Positions 50,836 through 60,377 of a stretch of DNA of 64,000 nt are shown one piece after another; positions within the stretch are counted from its first letter, which is position 1, and each line of letters begins with the position of its first letter. Below the pieces are notes generated by a model that was given only the letters and a program-made list of their open reading frames with translations, did not search any database and was not told the DNA's origin. Origin of the DNA: Paenibacillus sp. PastM-3 (GTDB taxonomy: Bacteria > Bacillota > Bacilli > Paenibacillales > Paenibacillaceae); contig NZ_JARXXP010000001.1 of the NCBI RefSeq assembly GCF_029893965.1, positions 62,001 to 126,000 on the forward strand, given 5' to 3'. A program made the position numbers and the translations under genes.

Positions 50836-50879
50836 AACAGTCCCGGGGAGTATGTTTCATACATGCTCCGGGGCTGTTT
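50836..50879 (+). terminator. Terminator after miaA
   Basis: AACAG-CCCGG-GAGTATGT pairs with ACATGCTCCGGGGCTGTT, followed by TATTTT. The stretch 50880-51088 shows no supported gene. Confidence 0.8.
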
Positions 50880-51088
50880 ATTTTGGCGGGCCTGATTCAA
50901 TCCCAGCTGATTTGCGGTAGAAAAATGAGGGGGCCTTCAGCACTAACCGGAGTGTAAGGAATTGACGGGAAGGGGGCGGAAGATTTAACATGTATTCTAG
51001 AGAGAACGGACGCTGCATGCTACCGGAAGCTGCCCCGGCTCCGTCAACGTTCATGTTATATACCTTAACTTCACTCCAATTCAGCGAA

Positions 51089-51118
51089 TTGCTGTAACTG
51101 CAGATTGCGTGGTATAAT
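51089..51118 (+). promoter_or_regulatory. Promoter of hfq
   Basis: TTGCTG and TATAAT with an 18-bp spacer and TGG before the -10 (extended -10). Confidence 0.7.
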
Positions 51119-51189
51119 AGCAGGAAAGTTTCTCTCAGGTGTTGAATATACTTACGAACAATCTAATTGAACCATTGGGGGTACGTCAT

Positions 51190-51429
51190 ATGAACAAGTC
51201 CATTAACATCCAAGATACGTTCTTGAACCAGCTGCGTAAAGAGAATATCCCTGCCACAGTATATTTGACCAACGGCTTTCAGATCCGGGGAATCATCAAG
51301 GCATTCGATAATTTCACGATTGTGATCGACAGTGACGGGCGCCAGCAGATGGTGTACAAGCATGCGATCTCGACCTTCACGCCGCAGCGCAGTGTCTCAC
51401 TGATGCAGGACAGCGGAAGCGACGAGTAA
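51190..51429 (+). CDS. hfq: RNA chaperone Hfq
   Basis: 79-residue Sm-like protein with the Hfq Sm1 and Sm2 motifs ([38 protein letters not shown]). ATG 51190 follows GGGGG; longer in-frame starts lie outside the conserved region. The miaA-hfq order matches Bacillus. Confidence 0.96.
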   Translation: MNKSINIQDTFLNQLRKENIPATVYLTNGFQIRGIIKAFDNFTIVIDSDGRQQMVYKHAISTFTPQRSVSLMQDSGSDE

Positions 51430-51489
51430 CATTTTACTGCCTTAAAGCGAAACTTTTTTGTTTATAAACCGTTTGAATAGAGTGCGCGA

Positions 51490-51515
51490 GAGCAACCTGC
51501 GAAGGTTGTTCTTTT
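51490..51515 (+). terminator. Terminator after hfq
   Basis: GAGCAACCT-GCGA-AGGTTGTTC followed by TTTTC. Confidence 0.8.
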
Positions 51516-51567
51516 CATTCGTGCCTACAAATTTCAGGATATTTCCGCAAGGGAGTCAGGAGGCAGC

Positions 51568-54222
51568 ATGTCCAGAGACGAAATATCAAGGACAAATAAC
51601 AGACACAGACAGACGGGCTCTGCGAAATCCACAGGTAAGCCCAAGCCGAAGAAAAAGAAAAAGTTTTTAACCAAAAAGCGCGTACTATGGAGTTTATTTT
51701 TTGCGATGGCCCTGGCCATTTTTTGTGCGCTAGGCGGTTATCTGTTCATTATGCTGAACGGGCAGAAGCTGCTTAATGAGAACCAGGATAAGCTGACGGT
51801 CAATCCGCCGACACAGATTTTTGACCGCAATGCGAACCTGATCGGCGAGCTGTCACTGGAAAAAAGCGATCCGGTGGAGTATGAGGATATTCCCGAGCAG
51901 CTGATCAACGCCTTCATTGCCACTGAGGATAAACGCTTCAGGGAACACTCGGGCGTCGACTTCTGGTCGATCGGCCGGGCAGCGGTGAAGGATATCGCAG
52001 CACGCAGTATGGTGGAAGGCGGCAGTACCATTACCCAGCAGCTGGCCAAAAATATCTTTTTGACCCGGGACAAAACGTTCTTCCGCAAAGCGACAGAGGT
52101 ATCCATTGCGGTTGCACTGGAGAACTCCAGAACGAAAGATGAAATTATTACGATGTACCTTAACCGGATCCCGTTCGGGGGCACGATCTATGGAATCAAG
52201 GCGGCTTCCATCCGTTATTTCGGCAAGAGCAACCTGCAGGACCTGGATCTGTGGGAAATGGCTACACTGGCTGCAATGCCGAAAGGGCCTTCCCGTTACA
52301 ATCCGCTCCGTAACCCCGAGCTCTCCAAAGAACGGCGCGGCGTAGTGCTTCAGCTCATGTATGAGCAGGGCTACATCACCAAGGAAGAGATGGATCAAGC
52401 CAAAGCGGTGGAATACAGCTACAAGCCGCCGGAGAGCAAGCAGCGTTATCAGGCTTTTATTGATTTCGCGATTGATGAAGCAGAAGAGAGATTCGGGCTG
52501 ACCGAAGACGATCTGAACATCGGGGGCTACAAAATCTACACCACCATGGATAAGCATGCCCAGGAGACGGTGGAGGATGCTTTTGCCGACAGCGACAATT
52601 TTGAAAAAAGCGTCGACGATGAGCTGGTTCAGGGCTCGATGACAATCATCAATCAGGAAAACGGCAGTATTGTTGCCCTGATGGGCGGGCGCAATTATGA
52701 GAAAAAGGGCTTCAGCCGCGTGAACGGCAGCCGCCGTTCTCCGGGCTCGTCGATTAAGCCGATTGTTGCTTATGCACCGGCTCTGGAATCGGGCAAGTTC
52801 ACCAGCTCTTCCATGCTTAGTAACGAAAAGCAGTGCTTCGGCACCTATTGCCCAAACAATCTGCACGGTTACTCGTCTACCATCAGCATGAGCACAGCCA
52901 TCACGAAGTCGGAAAATATCCCGGCGGTCTGGCTGTTGAATGAAATCGGTGTGAATACCGGCTTCCAGTTCGCGAAGAAGCTCGGCATTAATCTTAGCGA
53001 TGACGACAAAAACCTGGCGCTGGCGCTCGGCGGCGTGTCGCAAGGCACGAATACGCTGGAGATGGCCCAGGCCTACAGTGCCTTTGCAAACGGCGGGGAG
53101 CTGCGGGAGGCCTACTCGATCAAGTCGATTGAGAACAGCGACGGGGATACGGTCTATAGAGCCAATACCACGCCTGAGCGGGTAATGAGCGAGCAGACAG
53201 CCTATCAGATGACCGAGATGATGCAGGAGGTTGTAACGGACGGGACCGGTAAAAAAGCGAAGATCAACCGTCCGGTTGCCGGTAAAACAGGCACCACTCA
53301 GAGCGGATACTCCGGAATCAGCTCCAACCGTGACGTCTGGTTCGTCGGCTACACGCCGGAATGGACAGCGGCGGTCTGGATGGGCTATGACAAGCCGAGC
53401 AAGACCCATCTGCTGAAGAACAGCAGTCCGCTGGCAGCGGCATTCTGGGGCAAGGTGATGGAAGAGGCGCTGGATGGTGTTCCGGCCAAATCCTTCCCGT
53501 CACCGTCAGGTTCCAATGAAGTAGAGCCAACCGCTACACCTGAGACTGTGCAGCCAGTAAGCGGGCTGTCAGCTGCTTATGATCCGTCCACGATGACCGT
53601 CAATCTGAGCTGGGCACCAGCGCAGGCTGAAGGCGTGGAATACCGGATTTACCGGCGCGAGACTTCGGAGAGCGAGTTTACGGCGCTTCTGAACACGGTG
53701 TCGCCGACTGTGGGCGATATCAGCGCCATGCCGGGCCTTACCTACGAATACTATGTGACAGCCTATTATCCTGAACTGGATCAGGAAAGCGAACCTTCCG
53801 ACACGGTTACTGTAGCCGTGCAGGATGAGATGCCGACCATGGAGCCTGAACCGACACCGGATCCGAATCTGCCGACTGACGATCCCGGAGGCGGCAATCA
53901 CGGCAACGGGAACGGTAATGGCGAAGGGAACGGCAACAACAGCGGTAATAACGGAAACGGGAATGGTAACGGAAACGGCAATGGCAATGGCAATGGTAAC
54001 GGCCAAGGTAACAACGGTAACGGAAACGGCAATGGCGGAGGCAACGGCGGTTTGCCGGTGAATACGCCTGAAGCCCTGCCGACACCGCCTCCTGCCACGC
54101 CGGTGCCAACCTCTCCGCCTGAAACGGTGCCGGGCAGCGGCAATGCCGGACCGGATAGCGGAGCCGGGGCTGTAACTGATCCGGCGGCAGGAATGGCAGA
54201 AGGAGACGGCAGTACACAATAA
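51568..54222 (+). CDS. Class A penicillin-binding protein (PBP1A family) with Fn3-like domain and Gly-Asn tail
   Basis: 884 residues. A basic cytosolic N-terminus is followed by one TM helix (VLWSLFFAMALAIFCALGGYLF), a GT51 glycosyltransferase domain (ATEDKRFREHSGVDF, EGGSTITQQLAKN) and a transpeptidase domain with SSIK (about residue 393), SEN and KTGTT (about 572). Then come an Fn3-like module (655-755) and a low-complexity Gly-Asn tract (about 775-828) before a Pro/Thr/Gly tail. It polymerises and crosslinks peptidoglycan. AGGAGG precedes the start. Confidence 0.93.
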   Translation: MSRDEISRTNNRHRQTGSAKSTGKPKPKKKKKFLTKKRVLWSLFFAMALAIFCALGGYLFIMLNGQKLLNENQDKLTVNPPTQIFDRNANLIGELSLEKSDPVEYEDIPEQLINAFIATEDKRFREHSGVDFWSIGRAAVKDIAARSMVEGGSTITQQLAKNIFLTRDKTFFRKATEVSIAVALENSRTKDEIITMYLNRIPFGGTIYGIKAASIRYFGKSNLQDLDLWEMATLAAMPKGPSRYNPLRNPELSKERRGVVLQLMYEQGYITKEEMDQAKAVEYSYKPPESKQRYQAFIDFAIDEAEERFGLTEDDLNIGGYKIYTTMDKHAQETVEDAFADSDNFEKSVDDELVQGSMTIINQENGSIVALMGGRNYEKKGFSRVNGSRRSPGSSIKPIVAYAPALESGKFTSSSMLSNEKQCFGTYCPNNLHGYSSTISMSTAITKSENIPAVWLLNEIGVNTGFQFAKKLGINLSDDDKNLALALGGVSQGTNTLEMAQAYSAFANGGELREAYSIKSIENSDGDTVYRANTTPERVMSEQTAYQMTEMMQEVVTDGTGKKAKINRPVAGKTGTTQSGYSGISSNRDVWFVGYTPEWTAAVWMGYDKPSKTHLLKNSSPLAAAFWGKVMEEALDGVPAKSFPSPSGSNEVEPTATPETVQPVSGLSAAYDPSTMTVNLSWAPAQAEGVEYRIYRRETSESEFTALLNTVSPTVGDISAMPGLTYEYYVTAYYPELDQESEPSDTVTVAVQDEMPTMEPEPTPDPNLPTDDPGGGNHGNGNGNGEGNGNNSGNNGNGNGNGNGNGNGNGNGQGNNGNGNGNGGGNGGLPVNTPEALPTPPPATPVPTSPPETVPGSGNAGPDSGAGAVTDPAAGMAEGDGSTQ
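53893..54051 (+). repeat. Gly-Asn-coding imperfect 6-bp repeat
   Basis: Imperfect tandem GGNAAY hexamers (GGCAAC, GGTAAT, GGAAAC) inside the penicillin-binding protein gene; codon choice varies, so the protein repeat is conserved more than the DNA. Confidence 0.8.
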
Positions 54223-54262
54223 GGTTGTTCTAGCAGATTACAGGGTTCAAGAGACTATACAG

Positions 54263-54309
54263 GGCAGGCAGGCTTCCTCTAATGAGCGGATGTCTGCCTG
54301 TCTTTTTTT
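54263..54309 (+). terminator. Terminator after the PBP gene
   Basis: GGCAGGCAG pairs with CTGCCTGTC, followed by TTTTTTT. Downstream (54466-54498) is a GTGTATC ... GATACAC hairpin; the rest of the 54223-54521 gap shows nothing else. Confidence 0.8.
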
Positions 54310-54521
54310 GAATGCGGATTAGCACGGACAGGGCGTTGTCGTTATTTGAAAGAATAAGCAGGTGTATGTTTCATGTTATCCAGTATCCTTATCTTTCCCG
54401 CAGAAACGGGTACTGTCCTGATTAGGACGGCGTAGCCGTTTTCTACTTGGTAAGTCTTGTTTTGAGTGTATCTGCCAAATGTGTTAAGCTGGATACACCA
54501 TTATTCGAGAGGGTTATTCAT

Positions 54522-55076
54522 ATGAAACGTAAATTCGGAGACCGGGCCAACTGGCGCCGGATTACGCGCCGCCATTTTGCCTGCCGCTATGTGGAGACCC
54601 GGGAATTCAGCGGTTATATTACACTTTATACGATTTACGGGCTGAAGGAACCGCTCTGGAAAAGCTATGGCAGGCATACATACCGTATCGCGGACAAGGG
54701 ATATTCCTGGCTGCAGTATTTTCCCAAGGACAGCCATTATATTGTAACGGCCATGTTTGACGAACGGCAGAATATCATACAATGGTACATAGACACCTGC
54801 AAGGTCCAGGGTGTCACGGATCAGGGAGTCCCCTGGTTTGATGATTTGTATCTGGATGTGGTGGTGCTGTGGAACGGGGAAGTGTTTTTGCTTGATGAGG
54901 ATGAGCTTGAAGAAGCGCGTGAACGTAATGATATTACAGACAGCGACTATAAGCTGGCCTGGACAACAGCCAAGGGTATTCTGCGCAGCATTGATGCACA
55001 CTCCTTTCCTTATTTTGCTCTTTCTCTGAAGCATCGTGCCGAATTGTTTCATCACGGAGAATTCAGGAGGAAATAG
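54522..55076 (+). CDS. DUF402 (Ntdp-like) nucleoside tri-/diphosphatase
   Basis: 184 residues. Begins KRKFGDRANWRRI and contains YIDTCKVQGVTDQGVPWFDDLYLDVVVLWNGEVFLLDEDEL, the DUF402 core with acidic metal ligands. Characterised relatives hydrolyse nucleoside tri- and diphosphates. ATG 54522 is preferred to the longer ORF start because GAGAGGG lies upstream and the family begins here. 2 bp before the DUF218 gene. Confidence 0.85.
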   Translation: MKRKFGDRANWRRITRRHFACRYVETREFSGYITLYTIYGLKEPLWKSYGRHTYRIADKGYSWLQYFPKDSHYIVTAMFDERQNIIQWYIDTCKVQGVTDQGVPWFDDLYLDVVVLWNGEVFLLDEDELEEARERNDITDSDYKLAWTTAKGILRSIDAHSFPYFALSLKHRAELFHHGEFRRK

Positions 55077-55078
55077 AA

Positions 55079-55735
55079 ATGGAATGGTATGTTTACCAAA
55101 AAGACTCGTCACCTATCCGCAAGGTATCGCGGAAACGCCGCCCGCGCATCAGACGCAGGCTGCTGCTTGTTTGTACCGTTGCAGTAGCAGCAGGCTTGCT
55201 GTGGTGCGCGGTTGCGTTTAACAAGATCAACAGTGCCGCTACAACATCCCCGATGATCAAGGCTGATGCCGGTATTATTCTGGGGATGTCCATGTGGGGG
55301 GACGAGCCCAGCCCCGGCCTCAGGGAACGTCTGGATTACGGGCTGCAGCTTTATAAGGAAGGAAAGTTCAGCCGCTTTATCGTCTCGGGCGGGCTCGATC
55401 ATCCCGACTACCGGTACACAGAGGGCCAAGGGATGCGAAACTATCTGGTGGAGCATGGCGTGCCGGACCAGGTTATCCTGATGGAGAATGAATCTACCAG
55501 CACCTACGAGAATCTGAAGTTCAGCCAGGAGATTATGCAGCGTGAAGGAATGACAACCGCCGTTATTATTACCCACACCTTTCACGGGCAGCGGGCACTC
55601 GAGACTGCGAAGGAGTTTGGCTATATTTCCCCGCAGCTGGGTGTAACGGAGTCCAAGACGATGTCCATGCTCAAATATAAATCGCGGGAGATTCTTGCCT
55701 ACAGCAAGTGGAAACTGCAGCAGCTGTTTATGTAA
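55079..55735 (+). CDS. DUF218 (YdcF/ElyC-like) membrane-anchored protein
   Basis: 218 residues. Basic N-terminus, one TM helix (LLLVCTVAVAAGLLWCAVAF), then an extracellular DUF218 domain (DAGIILGMSMWGDEPSPGLRERLDYGLQLYKEGKFSRFIVSGG, ESTSTYENLKFS, IITHTFHGQRAL). The ElyC group acts in envelope metabolism; the reaction is not settled. Begins 2 bp after DUF402 and is probably coupled to it. Confidence 0.85.
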   Translation: MEWYVYQKDSSPIRKVSRKRRPRIRRRLLLVCTVAVAAGLLWCAVAFNKINSAATTSPMIKADAGIILGMSMWGDEPSPGLRERLDYGLQLYKEGKFSRFIVSGGLDHPDYRYTEGQGMRNYLVEHGVPDQVILMENESTSTYENLKFSQEIMQREGMTTAVIITHTFHGQRALETAKEFGYISPQLGVTESKTMSMLKYKSREILAYSKWKLQQLFM

Positions 55736-55838
55736 TCAACAAGGAAGCTATAAAGTTCCCGAATCTGCTAATAACACCCCGTCAGCCGGAATAGACTTGA
55801 GTTAGAGCAAGTCAGCCCTGGATAATGAGGTGAACAAG

Positions 55839-56798
55839 GTGAACGGACGCGTAGCAGCGGCAAGTGGCCGGGATGATGGCCGGCCGTCACGGCAGATCAA
55901 TATTGTGCTGCGGAATCAGGAGCCGCCTGCGGCTGGTATAGCTGCAGGCGAACCTGTGCCTGCCAAAAATCAAGGCCGCAGCGGGTTATTCCAGGAATTA
56001 AGCCGGGAGCTTGATGCCCTTGTGGGCCTGGACAATATCAAGGAGCTTGTATTCGAAATCTATGCCCTGCTGCAGGTTGCCCAGATGCGCAGCGAGGCGG
56101 GGCTGGCCAGCGGCGGCCAGGCCTACCATATGGTATTCAAGGGGAATCCCGGAACCGGGAAAACCACCGTTGCCAGAATCGTCGCCAAGCTGTTTCAGCG
56201 GATGGGGGTGCTCAGCAAAGGGCATCTGATTGAGGTGGAGCGTGCAGACCTGGTCGGCGAATATATTGGACATACCGCCCAGAAGACGCGTGATCTGGTT
56301 AAGAAGGCGCTGGGCGGCATCCTTTTTATCGATGAAGCCTACAGCCTCGCCCGCGGCGGGGACAAAGATTTCGGCAAGGAAGCGATAGATACGCTTGTAA
56401 AAAGCATGGAGGACCAGCGCAGCCAGTTTGTGCTCATCCTGGCCGGATACTCGGAAGAGATTGACTATTTTCTGATGAGCAATCCGGGCCTGCCTTCAAG
56501 ATTTCCGATCCAGGTCGAATTTCCCGACTATACGATCGACCAGCTGCTGCAGATTGCCGAGCTGATGGCCAAGGAGCGCGATTATATTTTGATGCCGCAG
56601 GCCATACTCAAGCTAAAGCAGCATCTGCTGATCGAGAAGACCGAGAGTCTTCACGCCTTCAGCAACGCCCGCTATGTCCGTAATTCTATTGAAAAGGCAG
56701 TGCGGGCACAGGCAGTTCGGCTGCTGAACCAGTATGAGAGCACCAGCCCCGGCAAGCAGGAGCTGATGACGCTGCGGACTGAAGATTTCAAGCTTTAG
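55839..56798 (+). CDS. spoVK: Stage V sporulation protein K, AAA+ ATPase
   Basis: 319 residues of the CbbX/SpoVK-type AAA+ family. Walker A GNPGTGKTT (about residue 101), Walker B GGILFIDEAYSLA (about 160), FPDYTIDQLLQIA and the sensor-2 region SNARYVRNSIEKAVRAQA. It closely follows B. subtilis SpoVK, needed for spore maturation. GTG 55839 is favoured because GAGGTGA lies 5 nt upstream; GTG 55830 is also in frame. Confidence 0.92.
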   Translation: MNGRVAAASGRDDGRPSRQINIVLRNQEPPAAGIAAGEPVPAKNQGRSGLFQELSRELDALVGLDNIKELVFEIYALLQVAQMRSEAGLASGGQAYHMVFKGNPGTGKTTVARIVAKLFQRMGVLSKGHLIEVERADLVGEYIGHTAQKTRDLVKKALGGILFIDEAYSLARGGDKDFGKEAIDTLVKSMEDQRSQFVLILAGYSEEIDYFLMSNPGLPSRFPIQVEFPDYTIDQLLQIAELMAKERDYILMPQAILKLKQHLLIEKTESLHAFSNARYVRNSIEKAVRAQAVRLLNQYESTSPGKQELMTLRTEDFKL

Positions 56799-56878
56799 CC
56801 CACGCACCTGCTGCAAAGCGTTGCGGACACACACAGACAGACATTTCAACAGGTATAAGAAGAAGGAGCATTCAATTC

Positions 56879-58168
56879 ATGTCACTGACCCATGATACAC
56901 AGACAGATGTACAGGACCGGGCGGTTCTCGTCAGTCTCGTTACAGACAAAATCAAGCGCACGGGCATCGACCCCGAGCTGTCCCTGCAGGAGCTGGTTCA
57001 GCTGGCCGAGACAGCCGGGGTTGAGGTGGTGGACGTTCTCCGCCAGAACAAGGAAACTCCTGACTCCAGGTGGTTCATCGGCAAAGGCAAGGTGGAGGAG
57101 CTGCGGATGGCGGCAGACGGGCTGGGCGCCAACACGGCAATCTTTGACCAGGAGCTGTCCGGAGCCCAGGTGCGCAATCTGGAGGAAGCGCTTGACCTGA
57201 AAATTATTGACCGCACCCAGCTGATCCTGGATATATTCGCCGGCCGGGCCAAGACGAGAGAAGGCATCATACAGGTAGAGCTGGCACAGCTCTCCTATCT
57301 GCTGCCCCGCCTGTCCGGACACGGCAAAAATTTGTCCAGGCTCGGCGGCGGCATCGGTACCAGAGGTCCCGGCGAGAGCAAGCTGGAGACCGACCGCCGG
57401 CATATCCGCGGCCGGATCACGGAGCTGAAGCGCCAGCTTGATGATGTGGTCAAGACACGCGAGCTGCACCGCGAACGCCGCCGCAAGAGCGGGGCAGTGC
57501 AGGTGGCGCTGGTCGGTTATACAAATGCCGGCAAATCGACGCTGCTGAAGCAGCTGACCGATGCCGACGTCTATATTGAGAACCAGCTGTTCGCTACACT
57601 CGACCCCACTTCACGTGTGCTGCAGCTGCCAGCGGGCAAAGAGGTTGTGCTGACGGATACGGTCGGGTTCATTCAGAACCTGCCGCATGATCTGGTGGCT
57701 TCCTTCCGGGCGACTCTGGAGGAGGTCAATGAAGCCAATCTGGTGCTGCATGTTGTGGATGCCTCCTCTCCGATGCGCGAGGAGCAGATGGAGGTTGTCG
57801 ATTCCATTCTTCAGGAGCTCGGCGCTGCCGGCAAGCCGCGGGTGGTCCTGTTCAACAAAAGCGATCTCTGCCAGCCGGAGCAGCTCGAGATGCTGCCTTC
57901 AGGACGGGGATATCTGAAGATCAGCGCCTTTAATCCTGACGATCTGGCCCGTGTCACCGGGCTGATTGCCGATGAGCTGGCCGGAGATACGCTGGTGTTC
58001 CGCATTCCCGGCGACCGGGGGGATCTGTCCTCGCTGCTCTACCGGGTGGGAGAGGTGCAGGATACCCAGTATGAAGAAAACGATGTGCTCTACAGCGTCC
58101 GCCTGAACAAAGAGGATTATGAAAAGTGGGGCTATAAGCTGACAGAGTTTGTGGTGCAGCAGGACTAA
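56879..58168 (+). CDS. hflX: Ribosome-associated GTPase HflX
   Basis: 429 residues. N-terminal HflX domain (ESKLETDRRHIRGRI with GGGIGTRGPGESKLE), then the G domain: G1 GYTNAGKST (about 212), G3 DTVGFI, G4 NKSD. HflX splits stalled or hibernating 70S ribosomes and in several Bacillota contributes to macrolide/lincosamide tolerance. AGAAGGAG precedes ATG. The spoVK-hflX-ynbB-glnRA order matches B. subtilis. Confidence 0.95.
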   Translation: MSLTHDTQTDVQDRAVLVSLVTDKIKRTGIDPELSLQELVQLAETAGVEVVDVLRQNKETPDSRWFIGKGKVEELRMAADGLGANTAIFDQELSGAQVRNLEEALDLKIIDRTQLILDIFAGRAKTREGIIQVELAQLSYLLPRLSGHGKNLSRLGGGIGTRGPGESKLETDRRHIRGRITELKRQLDDVVKTRELHRERRRKSGAVQVALVGYTNAGKSTLLKQLTDADVYIENQLFATLDPTSRVLQLPAGKEVVLTDTVGFIQNLPHDLVASFRATLEEVNEANLVLHVVDASSPMREEQMEVVDSILQELGAAGKPRVVLFNKSDLCQPEQLEMLPSGRGYLKISAFNPDDLARVTGLIADELAGDTLVFRIPGDRGDLSSLLYRVGEVQDTQYEENDVLYSVRLNKEDYEKWGYKLTEFVVQQD

Positions 58169-58224
58169 GCTATCGTTAAACAGCTGCCTGTTAAGTATCA
58201 TAAGAATAGGCTTCCCTGCCCGGC

Positions 58225-58257
58225 AGCCCTGTCTTTAACGTTAGCGGAGACAGGGCT
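58225..58257 (+). terminator. Hairpin between hflX and ynbB
   Basis: Perfect 10-bp stem AGCCCTGTCT / AGACAGGGCT; no T tract, so termination is uncertain. Confidence 0.45.
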
Positions 58258-58318
58258 ATGCTGTGCGTGGTGACTGCTTAAGTTAAGTAAATGTAATGTT
58301 AGGAGCGAATAAGGGGAA

Positions 58319-59572
58319 ATGGCTGTTTTTGCAGAGGATATTTTACAGGCGGCAGAGGCCGCAGAGCTTGAAATTGAAAGTGCGGTAAAAGAGCTTGACC
58401 GGATTGTGGATCACAATCAGTGGAAGGTCATTGAGGCGTTCCAGCGCCAGCAGGTCAGTGATTTTCATTTTGCCGGGTCTACCGGATATGCCTACAATGA
58501 CCGGGGCCGCGAGGTGCTGGATCTGGTGTATGCCGAGGTGTTCGGTGCGGAGAGCGCCCTGGTGCGCCCGCATTTCGCTTCGGGAACGCATACCATCTCT
58601 ACTGCGCTCTTTGGTGTGCTGCGGCCCGGAGACGAGCTGCTGTATATCACCGGCCGTCCATATGACACCCTGCATAAAGTAGTAGGCAAGCCGGGAGACG
58701 GGACGGGCTCCCTGGCCGACTTTGGGATTGGCTATAAGGAGACTGCGCTCACGGCAGACGGGAAGATCGACTGGGACGAGGTGGAGCTGTCCATTAATGA
58801 GCGGACGAAAGTAATCGGTATTCAAAGATCCCGCGGCTATGACTGGCGCTCCTCCTTTACCGTTGCCGAAATCGGCGAGATGGTGACCAGAGTCAAGGCA
58901 CTGAAGCCGGAGCTGATCGTATTTGTAGATAACTGCTATGGCGAGTTTACCGAGAAGCTGGAGCCGCCCCAGGTTGGTGCGGACCTTGTGGCCGGCTCGC
59001 TGATCAAAAACCCCGGCGGCGGCATTGCCGAGACCGGCGGCTACATCTGCGGCCGCAGCGACCTCGTGGAGCTGGCTGCCTACCGTCTTACGGCACCGGG
59101 CATCGGCGGTGAAGTGGGCGCGATGCTCGGAACGACCCGCGGCCTTTATCAGGGGCTGTTCATGGCGCCGCATACGGTCGGACAAGCCGTGAAGGGCAGC
59201 ATCTTTGCCGCTGCAGTGTTCCAGCGCTGCGGCTTCACCACCAAGCCGGCCTGGAATGAGCCGCGTACGGATCTGATCCAGGCGGTCTCTTTTGACAGTG
59301 CCGAGCACCTGATCGCCTTTGTTCAGGGGATTCAGCGCGCAGCTGCTGTTGACAGCCACGTCGTTCCTGAGCCTTGGGATATGCCGGGCTACGAGCATCC
59401 GGTCATTATGGCGGCCGGCACCTTCATTCAGGGCGGAAGCCTGGAGCTGTCTGCAGATGCCCCGATCCGCGCGCCGTACATCGGCTACATGCAGGGCGGA
59501 CTGACCTACTCCCACGTGAAATTCGGCGTCCTGATGGCGCTGCAGAGCATGCGGGAGCGGAAGCTTTTGTAG
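58319..59572 (+). CDS. ynbB: YnbB-like PLP enzyme (methionine gamma-lyase family)
   Basis: 417-residue fold-type I PLP protein of the group historically called aluminium-resistance protein. GTHTISTALFGVLRPGDELLYITGRPYDTL is the PLP-phosphate region, VDNCYGEF holds the Asp, and the Schiff-base Lys is in AGSLIKNPGGG. Probable C-S lyase; the substrate is not established. ATG 58319 is close to AAGGGG, with AGGAG further upstream. Confidence 0.88.
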   Translation: MAVFAEDILQAAEAAELEIESAVKELDRIVDHNQWKVIEAFQRQQVSDFHFAGSTGYAYNDRGREVLDLVYAEVFGAESALVRPHFASGTHTISTALFGVLRPGDELLYITGRPYDTLHKVVGKPGDGTGSLADFGIGYKETALTADGKIDWDEVELSINERTKVIGIQRSRGYDWRSSFTVAEIGEMVTRVKALKPELIVFVDNCYGEFTEKLEPPQVGADLVAGSLIKNPGGGIAETGGYICGRSDLVELAAYRLTAPGIGGEVGAMLGTTRGLYQGLFMAPHTVGQAVKGSIFAAAVFQRCGFTTKPAWNEPRTDLIQAVSFDSAEHLIAFVQGIQRAAAVDSHVVPEPWDMPGYEHPVIMAAGTFIQGGSLELSADAPIRAPYIGYMQGGLTYSHVKFGVLMALQSMRERKLL

Positions 59573-59633
59573 AGTAAAAGAGTATGAAATTTGGCGGTTA
59601 GCCCGTTTAACGGCGTGAGATTTGATAATATTG

Positions 59634-59662
59634 CCCTGCTTATTTAAGCGGGGTTATTTTTT
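59634..59662 (+). terminator. Terminator after ynbB
   Basis: CCCTGCTT-ATTT-AAGCGGGG followed by TTATTTTTTT. Confidence 0.8.
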
Positions 59663-59739
59663 TGCCTGCAGATGCTATCGCTGAACGAAAAAAAGCTCTA
59701 TAGTAAAATGGAAATTATTGCAGAGGAGGGATTCGGATT

Positions 59740-60271
59740 ATGCAAAGACGTACAGCCAAATATGCGGTTCCGGGGATTTTGAAGCAGCTTGAAGCGTTTG
59801 ATGTATTGATCCGGCAAGAAACGGGCAACACGCTAGATGACTATATGGGGATTCAGTTCCAGTATGATGAGGCTGAACGGGAGCCGGATTTTGCCTACCC
59901 TTGTGATCCGGTCGACAGTATTCTGATGGCTTCAACGGGATGGGACGGCCTGCATTTTTCTTTTCTGACCGATTTTGGAGCGGTGAAGGACTTGGATAAT
60001 GCGCCCATAGTATTTGTGGAGCCGATACGCTATCTCTGAGGACCATGAATACATATCCCGCAGGCTGGCCGAGTATTTTGTACTGTCGCCCTTTGAAGAT
60101 CCGGTGGCTTACCGCAGAGAATTCCTGGAACGCCGGGAACGGGCGGTAGTACTTCCTACAAGAAACGGTGTCGGCGTAGTGCAGGTATCCTCTGATCCGG
60201 CTCATATCTCCTTAGAGGTTGATGAAGAGGGGGATGTTGAGCTGGAGGAACGGTTTTGTGGAGGAAGGTAA
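59740..60271 (+). pseudogene. Hypothetical gene broken by a frameshift
   Basis: The first frame (59740-60039) encodes 99 residues ending VFVEPIRYL. A second frame (from about 60030 to 60271) continues with SEDHEYISRRLAEYF to the end. At 60031-60040 the sequence TATCTCTGAG fits loss of one CT from a CTCTCT run, which would restore LSEDHEY. The conserved-looking N-terminal part (KYAVPGILKQLEAFD, DSILMASTGWDGLHFSFLTDFG) is a Paenibacillus-type hypothetical family of unknown function. A sequencing error or recoding is possible. Confidence 0.65.
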
Positions 60272-60336
60272 ACGAATGAAAGTTATTGCAGAGTTGCCTT
60301 GAGTGATGCACAGGAATGTTGATTAAAAAGATAACG

Positions 60337-60377
60337 GTCAGCTATCCAAGCTGCTGCCTTCTACTTGGATAGCTGAC
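60337..60377 (-). terminator. Terminator of the Nudix gene
   Basis: Perfect 14-bp stem GTCAGCTATCCAAG / CTTGGATAGCTGAC overlapping the stop codon; on the minus strand CTTTTT follows a few bases later. Confidence 0.7.

Noticed and set aside
50991-51098. 35-codon ORF upstream of hfq
   Set aside because: The nearest GGGGG is 14 nt from the ATG, the frame overlaps the hfq promoter, and no domain or terminator follows it.
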